Shown piece after piece: positions 23,410-32,900 of a stretch of DNA of 64,000 nt (positions are counted from its first letter, which is position 1; each line of letters starts with the position of its first letter). This stretch comes from Salinigranum marinum (GTDB lineage: Archaea > Halobacteriota > Halobacteria > Halobacteriales > Haloferacaceae). The notes under the pieces are model-generated. The model was given only the letters and a program-made list of their open reading frames with translations, ran no database searches and was not told where the DNA came from. The position numbers were made by a program, and so were the translations under genes. The stretch spans positions 1,240,001 to 1,304,000 of the forward strand of contig NZ_CP100461.1 in assembly GCF_024228675.1 (NCBI RefSeq). The letters are read 5' to 3'.

Positions 23410-25521
23410 TCAGAGCGAGTCGAAGTCGAGTTCGCTGCTCCAGCACAGCCTGTTTTCGAAGACGACCGGGACGTCCGCCAGCGACAGGAAATCCGCCAGT
23501 TCCTCACGCGTGAGATCGAAACTATCGACGAAGCCCGAGGAGAGGTAGTGGGTCTCGTTGTCCTTCAGATGCGGGATGATGAGCGTCCCCATGCCCCGCT
23601 CCCTGGTGGGGAACGCCTTGTACTCGAGCTCGAAGCGGTCCCCGTCGAGTTCGTGCACGTAACAGGCGTTCGGCACGCCACTTTCGGACTGCGCGATGGC
23701 GAAGCCACCGTCGCCGACGACGACGTACTGGCTCCCGAGGGCGTTGTCGTCGCCGGCGACGTCGAGCGCGCTCCCGAGCGGGAAGCCGCGGTTGAGGAGG
23801 CGCGCGAGCGTCTTGCCCATCTCGACGGCCCCGCTGTTGATCACGTCGCTGAGCGTGACGATGCCGCCGATGGCCCCGGCGTCGATGAGGCCGACCCCCT
23901 GTTCGTACGACTGACAGGCGTTCAGGAGGAACGCGTCGGGGCCGACCTCGTCGAGAGTGGTGGCGTCGAGGCGACCGTCGGCGCACTCGAAGCCCGCGGC
24001 GTCGATGTGGCCGATGTAGTGGAGGAACTCGACGTCCGTCGTGAGCGTCTCGCGGAGCTCCGCGACCGTCCGACCGTACTGGACGGTGACGTCGAACGGG
24101 AGTTCCTCGCGGGAGCCGTACACCCCGTCGACGACGTCGCGCTCGTCGATCATCCGCTCGTCGTTACACACCACGACGATGTCGATCGTTCCCGCCGTGG
24201 GCGACCGGTCGAGTCGGTTTCGAAACGCCTGTTTCGTCGTCTTCGACGCACCCAGGGGCGTGCCGTCGCCCATCCACGCCTGTTCGAGCGAGTCGGCCGA
24301 CTCCGGCTGGACGTACGCCCGCCCGGCGTCGGCCGCCGCGCTCCGGACAGGACCGCCGTCGCCGGCGCGGAAGAACTCCCCGGCGGCGGTCGCCTGCACC
24401 TCGGAGGCCGACAGCGAGGTCGCAGTCGGCGTCCGGACCACCGCGAGGTCGTTCACCACGAACGGGAGGAGTTCGACGTTGTCCGGCGTCGGCGCGACGT
24501 GCGTCGTCAGTTTCCACTCGGGGGTCTGGTCGCGGATCACCTCGTTCGGCACCGAGAGGGTGGCCGCGAGTCGCTCGGCGGGCGTGGCGTCGTAGAGGGC
24601 GGCGAAGTCGAGGTCGACGGCTGGTTCGACCGCCGCGCGTTCGTGTAAGTCGACCTTGTAGTAGCCCTCGGTCCGGACGAGACAGTCGAAGAAGAACGTC
24701 TGTTTCAGCACGCGTTCGACCTCGCGCTCGAAGCCGCGGGGGGTATCCAGCCGGTGTTCGAAGCCCGTGTCGGTGACGATCCGGGGGCGGTCGCCGGGAA
24801 CGAGTTCGCCCCCGAGGTAGTACGCGAGCGGGGCGGCCACGTACGCGTGTTCGAGCGACCGCGGGAGTTCGATGCGGATCCCGGTCTTCGGCGCCGACAG
24901 CCCGTCGGGGATCGACAGCACGTCCCCGCGCTCGACGAGAGGCGGGTGACCCCGGAGCGTCGGATACGACCGCTCCACGGAGGTCGTCTTCAGCGCCGAG
25001 GAGAACGTCGAGAGCGCACGCATCACGTCGGCCGGGTCGTCGGTCGTCGTCAGGGTGGCCGCGGGCTGTTCGTGGTGTGAGCGCCCACCCACGACGACCT
25101 CGGTCGGGCCGTCGAAGGCGAGCCTCGTCCGGGTGGCGTCGGCGGTGACGGAGACGGCTCCCTCGACGCGGAGGTAGAGCTTCATCGGCGCACAGAGTTC
25201 GAGTCCGTACGTCCCCGGCTCGAACGACTCGTCGGCGAAGTGGGCCGCCTCGGCGAGCATCTGACCCTCGCCGTCGCGGACGTACACCGCGACGACCGAC
25301 GACAGCTCGATGCGCTCGGTGACGAACCGGACGGCGTCGTCGACGGGGAACCGGAGTCCGGCCGGGTCGGCCGGTTCGAGCGCGGGGGTCGTGGGCGTGA
25401 ACAGCCGGAACTGGTGGCGTTCGATCGGATCGACCACGAGCACGCCGGCGTCGTCCGTCAGTGGCGAGAACGAGACCCCGAACCCGTCGCACGTGGGGGA
25501 ACGCTCGCCCGGATGGGACAT
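23410..25521 (-). CDS. Caspase/CHAT-like protease protein, 703 residues
   Basis: The N-terminal about 430 residues are beta-rich and match no family I can name. The C-terminal third (about 450-660) looks like a caspase-fold (CHAT-type) domain: strand VDIVVVCND, then EFLHYIGHID with H505, then LLNACQSYEQG with C536, the spacing and context expected of the catalytic His-Cys dyad. Next come GGIVTLSDVINSGAVEMGKT and a long loop region. Caspase-fold enzymes cleave proteins and act in cell-death or regulatory cascades. It follows the DUF7504-like gene by 70 bases on the same strand and has its own TATA-like run. Its stop touches that of the convergent membrane peptide gene. Proteolytic activity is inferred from the motif, not shown. 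Confidence 0.7.
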   Translation of the reverse strand: MSHPGERSPTCDGFGVSFSPLTDDAGVLVVDPIERHQFRLFTPTTPALEPADPAGLRFPVDDAVRFVTERIELSSVVAVYVRDGEGQMLAEAAHFADESFEPGTYGLELCAPMKLYLRVEGAVSVTADATRTRLAFDGPTEVVVGGRSHHEQPAATLTTTDDPADVMRALSTFSSALKTTSVERSYPTLRGHPPLVERGDVLSIPDGLSAPKTGIRIELPRSLEHAYVAAPLAYYLGGELVPGDRPRIVTDTGFEHRLDTPRGFEREVERVLKQTFFFDCLVRTEGYYKVDLHERAAVEPAVDLDFAALYDATPAERLAATLSVPNEVIRDQTPEWKLTTHVAPTPDNVELLPFVVNDLAVVRTPTATSLSASEVQATAAGEFFRAGDGGPVRSAAADAGRAYVQPESADSLEQAWMGDGTPLGASKTTKQAFRNRLDRSPTAGTIDIVVVCNDERMIDERDVVDGVYGSREELPFDVTVQYGRTVAELRETLTTDVEFLHYIGHIDAAGFECADGRLDATTLDEVGPDAFLLNACQSYEQGVGLIDAGAIGGIVTLSDVINSGAVEMGKTLARLLNRGFPLGSALDVAGDDNALGSQYVVVGDGGFAIAQSESGVPNACYVHELDGDRFELEYKAFPTRERGMGTLIIPHLKDNETHYLSSGFVDSFDLTREELADFLSLADVPVVFENRLCWSSELDFDSL

Positions 25522-25537
25522 ACCCCTACGAACACGC

Positions 25538-25552
25538 GGTACGGGTAAAAAC
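25538..25552 (-). promoter_or_regulatory. TATA-like run upstream of the caspase/CHAT-like gene
   Basis: On the minus strand AGTTTTTACCC lies about 20-30 bases before the ATG at 25521, so this gene may have its own promoter besides read-through from the DUF7504-like gene. Confidence 0.4.
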
Positions 25553-25591
25553 TACTGGGAAAGACCCACCCCCACGAGCGGGGTGACTGGT

Positions 25592-26338
25592 TCAGTCGAG
25601 ATCGAACTCGAACCAGTCCGAGGTAGCGTCCGAGTCGCGGAACTCCCAGCGCTGGGTGAGCAGACCGTTGACCCTGAGTTCGACCACCGCGTCGAACAGC
25701 GGCTCGAACAGACGGACCAGCCGGGCAGTGCGCGGCTGGGGGAGCCACACGTGGGTCATTCCCGAGACGGACCGGATCTGTGCGGTCAACAGGTGGAGGA
25801 AGCGGAACAGCGTCTCCTCGCCGAACCGTTCGGCCAGCGACGGGAGACAGTCGAACGCGACGCGGAGCTCCGCGGGGTCGAGGCCGCCGGAGACGGCGAC
25901 GAAGCTGTCGACCGCGCGGCTGATCGCCTCCCCGAGTTCGCCGATCCCTCCGTCGACGTGTGTGGTCGTCGCGTCGATGCCGGCCGTCGGCGAGGGCGTG
26001 GCACCCGGCGTCTCGATGGAGTCGGCGGACGCCGACGAGACGCTCCGCGCCCCGTCGGCACACGCGACGACGTGCGCCGTCTCCGGCGCGACCGGACCGG
26101 TTCGTCGGACCCGACCGACGACGTCGTGACCGCGCGCGCCCGGGGTCACGAGCAGTCTGCGACGGGGCGGGGTCGCGCCGCCGTCGCCGAGCATCGCGCG
26201 CGAAGCCGTGTGGTACGAGTCCTCGGGGACCGCACCGACGACGAGGAGTGCGCTCCCCCGCTGCTTGAGCGCCGCGAGTGCGTCCACGAACGACTCGGTC
26301 TCCCCGTCGCCTGGCCAGCTGTCGCCTCCGGTTCCCAT
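25592..26338 (-). CDS. DUF7504-like protein with a degenerate RecA/KaiC-type fold
   Basis: A 248-residue protein. The N-terminal segment SALLVVGAVPEDSYHTASRA sits where RecA/KaiC proteins have their P-loop but lacks the G-x-G-K-[ST] pattern, so it probably does not hydrolyse ATP in the usual way. A middle region rich in Thr, Asp and Ala is followed by conserved-looking helices (ELRVAFDCLPSLAERFGEET, LFRFLHLLTAQIRSVSGMTH) and a C-terminal strand set (VVELRVNGLLTQRWEFRDSD). This resembles the haloarchaeal DUF7504 group from memory; function unknown. It is the promoter-proximal gene of a pair with the caspase/CHAT-like gene. Confidence 0.65.
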   Translation of the reverse strand: MGTGGDSWPGDGETESFVDALAALKQRGSALLVVGAVPEDSYHTASRAMLGDGGATPPRRRLLVTPGARGHDVVGRVRRTGPVAPETAHVVACADGARSVSSASADSIETPGATPSPTAGIDATTTHVDGGIGELGEAISRAVDSFVAVSGGLDPAELRVAFDCLPSLAERFGEETLFRFLHLLTAQIRSVSGMTHVWLPQPRTARLVRLFEPLFDAVVELRVNGLLTQRWEFRDSDATSDWFEFDLD

Positions 26339-26365
26339 TCCTCTCTGAGTATTCTACCCTCGGAC

Positions 26366-26376
26366 TTAATATTTTA
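26366..26376 (-). promoter_or_regulatory. TATA box for the DUF7504-like gene
   Basis: On the minus strand TAAAATATTAA lies about 28 bases before the ATG at 26338. Confidence 0.5.
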
Positions 26377-26432
26377 CGTGTTGACAGAAGGAACGTTCGC
26401 GTGTCACTTCCGTGGCGGTCGCCCCGCGCGAC

Positions 26433-27584
26433 TCACGCGACGGACCACTGATCGGCGACGAACGCCTCGATGCGGTCCATCGCCGTCTTCAGCTCAGCCA
26501 TTCCCGTCGCGTACGACACGCGGAGGTGTCCGTCCCCGCCCGACCCGAAGACGCTGCCCGGGACGAGCGCAACGTTCCGTTCGCGGAGCAGTTCCTCCGC
26601 GAACCGTTCGTCGTCGCCCCCACAGCGGGGGAACGCGTAGAAGGCACCCTTCGCCTCGAAACAGTCCAGCCCCATCTCGTTGAACCGCGAGATGACGAAG
26701 CGGCGGCGCCGGTCGAACTGGGTCCGCATCTCCTCGACGGCGTCGTCACAGCTCCGCAGCGCCTCGATGGCGGCGTGCTGGGCCGTCGTCGGCGACGAGA
26801 GCATCGTGTACTGGTGAACCCGGTTCATCGCCGTCACGGCGTCGGCGGGCGCGAGCGCGAAGCCGAGTCTGAGCCCGGTCATCGCGTGGGTCTTCGAGAA
26901 GCCGTTGAACACCACCGTTCGCTCGCGCATCCCCGGGAGCGTCGCGATCGAGGTGTGCTCGCCGTCGTACCGGAGGCCGGCGTAGATCTCGTCGGAGAGC
27001 ACGATCAGGTCGTGTTCGCGACAGAACGCGGCGACCTCGGCGAGCTCCTCGCGGGTCATCACCGCGCCGGTCGGGTTGTTCGGATAACAGAGCATCAGGA
27101 CGTCGGCGTCGGCGGCTCCGGCCTCGCGGAGGGCCTCGGGGGTGAGCGCGAAGTCGTCGGCCTGCGACGTCGGCACGCCGAGCGCCTCGCCACCGGCGAA
27201 CGTGACCGTGGGAACGTACGAGATGTACGACGGCTGCGGGACGGCGACGACGTCGCCGGGGTCGACGATCGACCGAACGGCGAGGTCGACGGCCTCGCTC
27301 GCGCCCGTCGTCACCAGGACCTCTTCGTCGGGATCGTAGTCGAGATCCCACCGGCGGACGTACGTCGAGATCTCCTCGCGGAGCTCGCGCATCCCGCGGT
27401 TCGCGGTGTAGGACGTGCGCCCACGTTCGAGCGAGTCGATCGCGGCGGTGCGGGCGGCCCACGGGGCGGTGAAATCCGGTTCCCCGACGCCCAGCGAGAT
27501 GACGTCGTCCATCTCCTCGGCGATCTCGAAGAAGCGTCTGATGCCCGACGGCGGAATCGCCTGCACGCGCTCGGCGCGCTTCAT
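26433..27584 (-). CDS. Fold-type I aminotransferase (class I/II)
   Basis: A 383-residue PLP enzyme. It has an aspartate aminotransferase I-gamma-like layout: ISLGVGEPDFTAP, YTANRGMRELREEISTYVRR, LMLCYPNNPTGAVMTREEL, IVLSDEIYAGLRYDG, PLP lysine K231 in FNGFSKTHAMTGLRLGFALA, and FYAFPRCGGDDERFAEELL. It transfers amino groups between amino acids and 2-oxoacids; aspartate, alanine or aromatic substrates are all possible. The start at 27584 (MKRAERVQ) is fixed by overlap with the stop of the upstream Lrp gene (ATGA). Pairing with an Lrp-type regulator suggests amino-acid-responsive expression. Confidence 0.9.
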   Translation of the reverse strand: MKRAERVQAIPPSGIRRFFEIAEEMDDVISLGVGEPDFTAPWAARTAAIDSLERGRTSYTANRGMRELREEISTYVRRWDLDYDPDEEVLVTTGASEAVDLAVRSIVDPGDVVAVPQPSYISYVPTVTFAGGEALGVPTSQADDFALTPEALREAGAADADVLMLCYPNNPTGAVMTREELAEVAAFCREHDLIVLSDEIYAGLRYDGEHTSIATLPGMRERTVVFNGFSKTHAMTGLRLGFALAPADAVTAMNRVHQYTMLSSPTTAQHAAIEALRSCDDAVEEMRTQFDRRRRFVISRFNEMGLDCFEAKGAFYAFPRCGGDDERFAEELLRERNVALVPGSVFGSGGDGHLRVSYATGMAELKTAMDRIEAFVADQWSVA

Positions 27585-28069
27585 GGCGAATAGGTCAGGC
27601 GGTCGTCGTCCGTGTGGTCGCCGAACTCGATGCCGCGCTCCTTGTAGGTGTCCATGACGAAGTGCGTCACCGTCTGGGTCACCTCTGGAATGGGCGCGAT
27701 GCGCTCGGAGACGAACATCGAGACGTCGTGCATCGAGTCGCCGGACACCTCGACGGCGAAGTCGTAGTCGCCCGAGACGAGCTTCAGGTCCGAGACCTCG
27801 GGGAACTTCGCGATGCGCGCGGAGATGTCGGTGTACTTCGTCTCGCGGTCGAGTTCGACGTTGAGTTCGACCATCGCCGTGACGCGTTCCTCGTCCACCG
27901 CGTCCCAGTCGACGATGGCCTGGTACCCCCTGATGGCCCCTTCGTCCTCCAGCTCCGCGACGAGTGCTTCGACCCGCGCTTCCTCGATGCCGAGCTGCCG
28001 AGCGATGTCGGCGGTGCTCTCGCGCGCGCTGTGCCGCAGCAGGTCGAGCAGTTCCCGCTTCTCGTCCAT
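27581..28069 (-). CDS. Lrp/AsnC family transcriptional regulator
   Basis: A 162-residue regulator. A winged helix near the N-terminus (LLDLLRHSARESTADIARQL, IEEARVEALVAELEDEGAI) precedes an Lrp sensor domain (VTAMVELNVELDRETKYTDI, LVSGDYDFAVEVSGDSM, VTHFVMDTYKERG). The start at 28069 is chosen because TATA-like CGCTTTACTC lies about 25 bases upstream. The stop overlaps the aminotransferase start by four bases, so it and its likely target are co-transcribed and probably autoregulated. It is a paralogue, not a near-identical copy, of the Lrp gene at 11082-11510. Confidence 0.92.
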   Translation of the reverse strand: MDEKRELLDLLRHSARESTADIARQLGIEEARVEALVAELEDEGAIRGYQAIVDWDAVDEERVTAMVELNVELDRETKYTDISARIAKFPEVSDLKLVSGDYDFAVEVSGDSMHDVSMFVSERIAPIPEVTQTVTHFVMDTYKERGIEFGDHTDDDRLTYSP

Positions 28070-28090
28070 ACCGCTTCGCGGGCCCGCATG

Positions 28091-28100
28091 GAGTAAAGCG
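28091..28100 (-). promoter_or_regulatory. TATA box for the Lrp-aminotransferase operon
   Basis: On the minus strand CGCTTTACTC lies about 25 bases before the ATG at 28069. Confidence 0.4.
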
Positions 28101-28211
28101 TTTGCGAACCACGCAACCACGACCCGGGTGAGAACCCGGCCCCGACGGCGCGACGCCGCGACCGCGCCCGGGTTCGACCGTCCTCCCGCTCGCGCCGACC
28201 CGTGCCGCCGC

Positions 28212-29366
28212 TCAGAGGTGGTCCGCGACGTCGGGCGACATCGCCGGCGGGCGGCGGGCGAAGAAGGCGCGCAGCAGTGCCGCCCGCAGGTCACGGCTGG
28301 CGTGTAACGTCGTCGGACACGAGTCGTCAGCGGTGAGTTCCCGCCCGAGCAGCCGCTGTCGCCCCCGTCGTCGACGTGCGTACCGCTGGAGTGCGGCCGT
28401 CACCGACGCCCGCCGCGTGAGTTCCTCGGCGAGTACGTACGCGTCTTCGATGGCCAGCGACGGCCCCAGGGGGAGCGTCGGCGGAAGCGGCCGGGCCGCG
28501 TCACCGACCAGTGCGGCCCGGCCGGCGATCCAGCGGTCGGACGGCACGCCGAAGTCGACGTCCCCGTCGACGACATCGAGGCCGGCGAGGGGACGGTGGT
28601 CGGGCAGGCACTCCGCGCGGTCGGCCGCCGCCGACAGTCGGCTCACCGCGTCGACGGCGGGCTCGAAGGTGTGGTCGGAGCCGTCGACCGCCGTCGTCAC
28701 GAACTGGGCGCGACCGGTTCCGGGTGGTCCGTAGGTGAACGTCCCCTCGGCCGTCCACAGCTCCGTGATCCTCCCGGGCGACCCGAGTCGCCCGTCGGTC
28801 CGGAGCGTCACCCTCGCGGTCCCCCGACGCGTGGGTCGAGCGTCGTCGAACCGTGCCTGCCTGACCCACGAGCGGGGGCCCTCGCCGCCGACGACGACGT
28901 CGAACCGCTCGCGGACCCCGTCTTCGAACTCGACGAGCAGTCCGGCGTCGGTCGGTTCGAGACGGCTCGGCGTCTTCGACATACGGATGCCGCCGGGCGG
29001 GAGCCGCGTGCGGAGCTGTCGTCTGAGCCGCGCCCGATCGGTCGTGGCGACCGGCCACCGGCCGTCGTGCGCGCTCGTCAGTCGCTCCGACACCCCGTCG
29101 GGACGCCGCAGGAGCCACTCCCGAACGACCGTGGGAGACGCCGGGAGGCGTCCGTCGGGATCCAGTTCGGCGAGGAGCGAGCGCGCGCTGCTCCAGAGGA
29201 CGACGTCGCGGGGGGGCTCGTCGTCCCGCTCTCTCGCCGTGACGACGACCGGCGAGAGGCCGCCGGTCTGGAGGAACGCGGCCGTGGCGAGCCCCGCGAG
29301 GCTCCCGCCGACGACCAGGACCTGCCGCTCGGCGGCAGGGGTCGGCGGACCGGACTGCCCGTGCAT
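28212..29366 (-). CDS. FAD-dependent monooxygenase-like oxidoreductase
   Basis: A 384-residue flavoprotein with the PHBH-type aromatic hydroxylase layout. The N-terminal nucleotide-binding fold is VLVVGGSLAGLATAAFLQTG (GGSLAGL in place of GxGxxG). A central FDVVVGGEGPRSWVRQ follows (the DG motif appears as GGEGPRS). The second FAD motif is AALVGDAARPLPPTLPLGPS, then LAIEDAYVLAEEL. Related proteins hydroxylate aromatics or carotenoid-like compounds; the substrate is unknown. The C-terminus is Arg-rich, unusual for a halophile protein. It starts only seven bases after the winged-helix regulator gene ends, so the two form an operon. Confidence 0.78.
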   Translation of the reverse strand: MHGQSGPPTPAAERQVLVVGGSLAGLATAAFLQTGGLSPVVVTARERDDEPPRDVVLWSSARSLLAELDPDGRLPASPTVVREWLLRRPDGVSERLTSAHDGRWPVATTDRARLRRQLRTRLPPGGIRMSKTPSRLEPTDAGLLVEFEDGVRERFDVVVGGEGPRSWVRQARFDDARPTRRGTARVTLRTDGRLGSPGRITELWTAEGTFTYGPPGTGRAQFVTTAVDGSDHTFEPAVDAVSRLSAAADRAECLPDHRPLAGLDVVDGDVDFGVPSDRWIAGRAALVGDAARPLPPTLPLGPSLAIEDAYVLAEELTRRASVTAALQRYARRRRGRQRLLGRELTADDSCPTTLHASRDLRAALLRAFFARRPPAMSPDVADHL

Positions 29367-29373
29367 GGCGCGT

Positions 29374-29799
29374 TCAGGAGGGGTGGCCGGCGATCAGCGG
29401 CGTCGTTTCGGGCTCTTTCTCTCCCGTCTCGGTCTCGTCTTCGGCGTCGGCGTCAGCGCCCGACGGGGCGATGACGAGCTCGTCGCAGGTCGGCGCGTAG
29501 ACGTTCATCTCGACCCCGCGAGAGGAGTACCACGTGTCGACGACGTGGATCAGGTCCGACTCCCGCAGGCGTTCGAGGTGGTAGTGAGCGTTCTGCAGCG
29601 ACGTGTCGACCCGGTCGGCGAGGTCGGAGGCGGTCATCGGCTCCTCGAACAGCCGGGCGAGGATACTGGTGGCGGTCTCGGAGGCGAGCGCACCACAGAG
29701 GGCCGCGGCCTGTTCGGTTCCGAGCGTGACGGTCCGCGTCTCGCGCTCCGGTTCGTCGACCGGCGGACGGTGCGGAAACATCCCAGCGTTCAGTGACAT
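29374..29799 (-). CDS. Winged-helix DNA-binding protein (ArsR-like)
   Basis: A 141-residue regulator. The winged helix spans about residues 30-100: AALCGALASETATSILARLF, MTASDLADRVDTSLQNAHYH, LERLRESDLIHVVDTWYSSR. The QNAHYHLERL recognition helix is common in haloarchaeal ArsR-like proteins. The tail is acidic (DADAEDETETGEKEPE). It has no obvious metal-binding cysteines, so metal sensing is unlikely. It is directly upstream of, and probably controls, the FAD monooxygenase-like gene, whose start lies seven bases on. Confidence 0.83.
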   Translation of the reverse strand: MSLNAGMFPHRPPVDEPERETRTVTLGTEQAAALCGALASETATSILARLFEEPMTASDLADRVDTSLQNAHYHLERLRESDLIHVVDTWYSSRGVEMNVYAPTCDELVIAPSGADADAEDETETGEKEPETTPLIAGHPS

Positions 29800-29845
29800 G
29801 TACTCGTACGGTGGACGGCTACCCCCACGGCTGTACTGTCTACAT

Positions 29846-29877
29846 GTGTAGCCCCGGCGGCGAAACGAGGGCTATAC
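29846..29877. other. Stem-loop between the large Bat regulator and the winged-helix gene
   Basis: GTGTAGCCC ... GGGCTATAC can form a 9-bp stem with one G-T pair and a 14-nt loop. It lies 75 bases past the stop of the large regulator gene and 47 bases before the next start, so it may be a 3' end or processing structure. Archaeal terminators are usually T-runs, which are absent here. Confidence 0.35.
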
Positions 29878-29951
29878 ACGTCAGACGTGGCCGCGACCGA
29901 CGGGACGCGAACGGTCCGTGGGCGGTCGGCGGGCGCGGGCGAGCCGCGCGG

Positions 29952-32900
29952 TCAGTCTGGATACTCCCGGTTCAACAGCATCGAGAACGTCTTGCGCTCG
30001 GCCGTGCGGAGGTGTTTGTTGAACGTCGGCTGGGTTATGTCGAGCAACGCGGCGATCTCCTGCCCGCTCGACTCGCGCGGCCAGTCGAAGTAGCCCGCCG
30101 AGTAGGCGGTTTCGAGGGTCTCCAACTGCCGCTCGGTCAGCTGCTCGCCCAGCAGATCCTGCAGTTCGAGGAGCGTCTGGACCGACCGCTCGCGGGTCCG
30201 CTGGGCGACCAGTTCGGTGCCGGGGTACCGCTCTTTGAACGAGGTGACGAGCGCCCGGATGTCGGCCGCCTGCGGCGCTTCGACGACGAGGCGGGCGCCA
30301 CCGTCGCCGTCCCCGTCGTCGCCGTGGGTGCCACCCGCCTCGTCGACCGCTTCCGCCGTCCGAACGACGGCACCGTGCTCCGCGAAGACGGTTCCAAACC
30401 ACGACGACGTCTCGACCTCGACCAGACACGTCTCCGCGGACGCGTCGGCGCTGACGAGCGTGACGTCCGCGACGCCGCCGAGCGAGGCGATCTCGTCGAC
30501 CACCTGCTCGGGGGCGGCCCCCTCGACGGTGTAGAATGCCCCGAAGGCCCCGCTCGACCGCCGCACGGTCCGTTCGAGCGCCACGTCGGCTTCGGCTTGG
30601 CGGGCCGCCCGGGCGAACAGGAGGTCGTCGTCGCGGCCCGCGAACTCCAGTTCGGTCGTGGTGTCGGACTCCAGCGCCGCCCGCCGCTCGAGCACCGAGA
30701 TGGCGTAGCCCACCGACCGCCCGAGCTCGGTCAGGATCGCCTCCGCCCGCTCGTCGAACGCGGTCGGATCGGCCGCGATGATGGTCAACACGCCGTAGAC
30801 GGTCTCCGAGTGGGCCACCGGGACGGCCGCCACCGACTGGAAGCCCGCGCGGAGGATCGGCTTCCGCCACTCCCCGCGGGCGGTCTGCGTCGCGAGGTTC
30901 CGGACCGTCCGCGTCTCACCGCTCGAAAACGCCGCCGCCGCGGGATGGCGGTCGACGCCCGCGCCGTCGAGCTCGACCGCGTCCGTGTCCACGAGCCCCC
31001 CGTCTGCGCCGCGCGTCGCGCGGGAGACGAGCGCGTCGCTTCGGCGGTTCGGCTCGGCGATCCACGCGACCTGGTAGGGGTCGACCGTGACGAGCTGTTC
31101 GCAGACGACCGCCTCGATCGCCTCGCGCGTCGACTCCTCGACGGTCGCCTGTTCGATCTCCCTGATGACGGTGTTGAGCCGTTCGAGCCGCTCGGCCCGG
31201 GCGCGGTGCTCGCGGAGCTCCGCCTCCCGCTGTTCGAGTTCGTGCTGTCCGCGGACGTGGTTGAGCGCGCCTTCGAGCGTGGCCGCGAGGATCTGCGCCA
31301 GTTCGACGGTTTCGGCGTCGAACTCCCGGTCTGGCGCGCCGACCAGCATCACGCCGTGCGAGCCGAGGGGGAGGAGGAGGTCCGGATCCGAGACGCCGGC
31401 TCCGTACAGGCCGGTCTCCGACTCGATCTCGGAGCCTCGGACCGTCTCGCCGTCGACGAACACCTGCCACGGCAGGCTCGTGCCGGGCTCGAACGACGGC
31501 AGGAAGTCGAGCGTCTCGCGGAGTCGGTCGGTCTCGCTGACCGGCCGAAGCGCCCCCTCGGACTCGTCGTAGAGGTGGATGCTGACGTGCGAGAAGCCGA
31601 GGACCCCGTCGGCCGCGTCGACGGCGACCTGGCTCGCCTCCTTCCGGGAGCCGGCCTCGGTCAGTTCGCGCGTCGCCCCGTGGAACGTCTCGAGGGTGTC
31701 CTCGCGTTCCTTGCGCTCGGTCACGTCGCGACTGACGACGACGAACCGGTCGGTGTCGTCGGCCCACCCGATCGGGTAGAAGTCAGAACGGATCCACCGA
31801 CGCTCCCCGTCCGGCCGCTCGATGCGGTACTCACCGGTGTACCGGTCGTCGTGCTCGCCCCGCTCGACTTCCCGAACCCACTCGCGCATGGCGGTCTGGT
31901 ACTCCTGCCTGTCGTCGGGGTGGACGATCTCGATGAACTCCATCGAGTCGTCGCCCCCGAACTCGTCGTACGACCGACCGAAGACGTCCTCGTAGCCGGC
32001 GCTCACGTAGACGTCCCCCGTCCCGTCGCCGAGCAGTCTGGCGCTGTCGGTGAGGAAGATCGCCTCGTCGATCCGGTCGAGGATCGCGCTCATGCGGCGC
32101 TCGCTCTCCCGACGCTCCCGGGCGCGTGCGACGCGGTCGAGCGCGGTCGTCGTGTGCCGTGCCAGGATCCGGGCGGCGTCGAGGACCACCTCGTCGAACT
32201 CCTCGACGCCGGGGTCGGCCGCGCCGATGACGCCGTGGTCACCGACCGGGACCATGAGCGCGTGGTTCAACGACGTCCGGTCCCAGCGCGCGCTAGGGTC
32301 GTAGACCGCCGACTCACCACGCTCGTACAGCTCGTACTCGAAGGTCCCCGGTTCGAGCGGGCCGGGCCCGCCGGCGAACTCCCTGGCGGCGTCGCTCGCG
32401 GCGACCGGTTCGAGGACCGTCCGGCCGCCCGCCCCGTCGCCCTCGCCGTCTTCGGCTCCCGCCCCGCCGCCGTCGTCCCGCTGGAGCCAGCAGACCGGGA
32501 GCGACAGGCCGAGCACCTCCTCCATGGCCGCCACCGTCGCCTCGCAGACCTCGTCGGTCGTCGCCGCGTCTTGGATGCGCGCGGTCGACTCGTGGAGCGC
32601 ACTCATGATCCGCTGGTGGCGCTTCCGGTCGGTGACGTCCCGGGAGATACCCAGTATCCGGAGTTCGCCGCCGATCCGCGCCGGCGTCGTGTCGACCTCG
32701 TACCAGCGACGCTCGCCGTCGGCGGTCTCGACGGGCCACTCGACGGTCACGGGATCGCCCGTCTCGGCGACCTCCTGGATGATCTCACGGGAGCGTTCCT
32801 CGGAGTACCCCGCCACGTCGGGGGTCAGCCCCTCGACATCGAGGTCGAGGATGGTCGACTCGTCGTACCCCGACGCCTGGACGTAGCTGTCGTTGACGTC

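Noticed and set aside
25567-25584. Short GC hairpin between the DUF7504-like and caspase-like genes as a terminator
   Set aside because: Stem of only about five pairs and no T-run; too weak to call.
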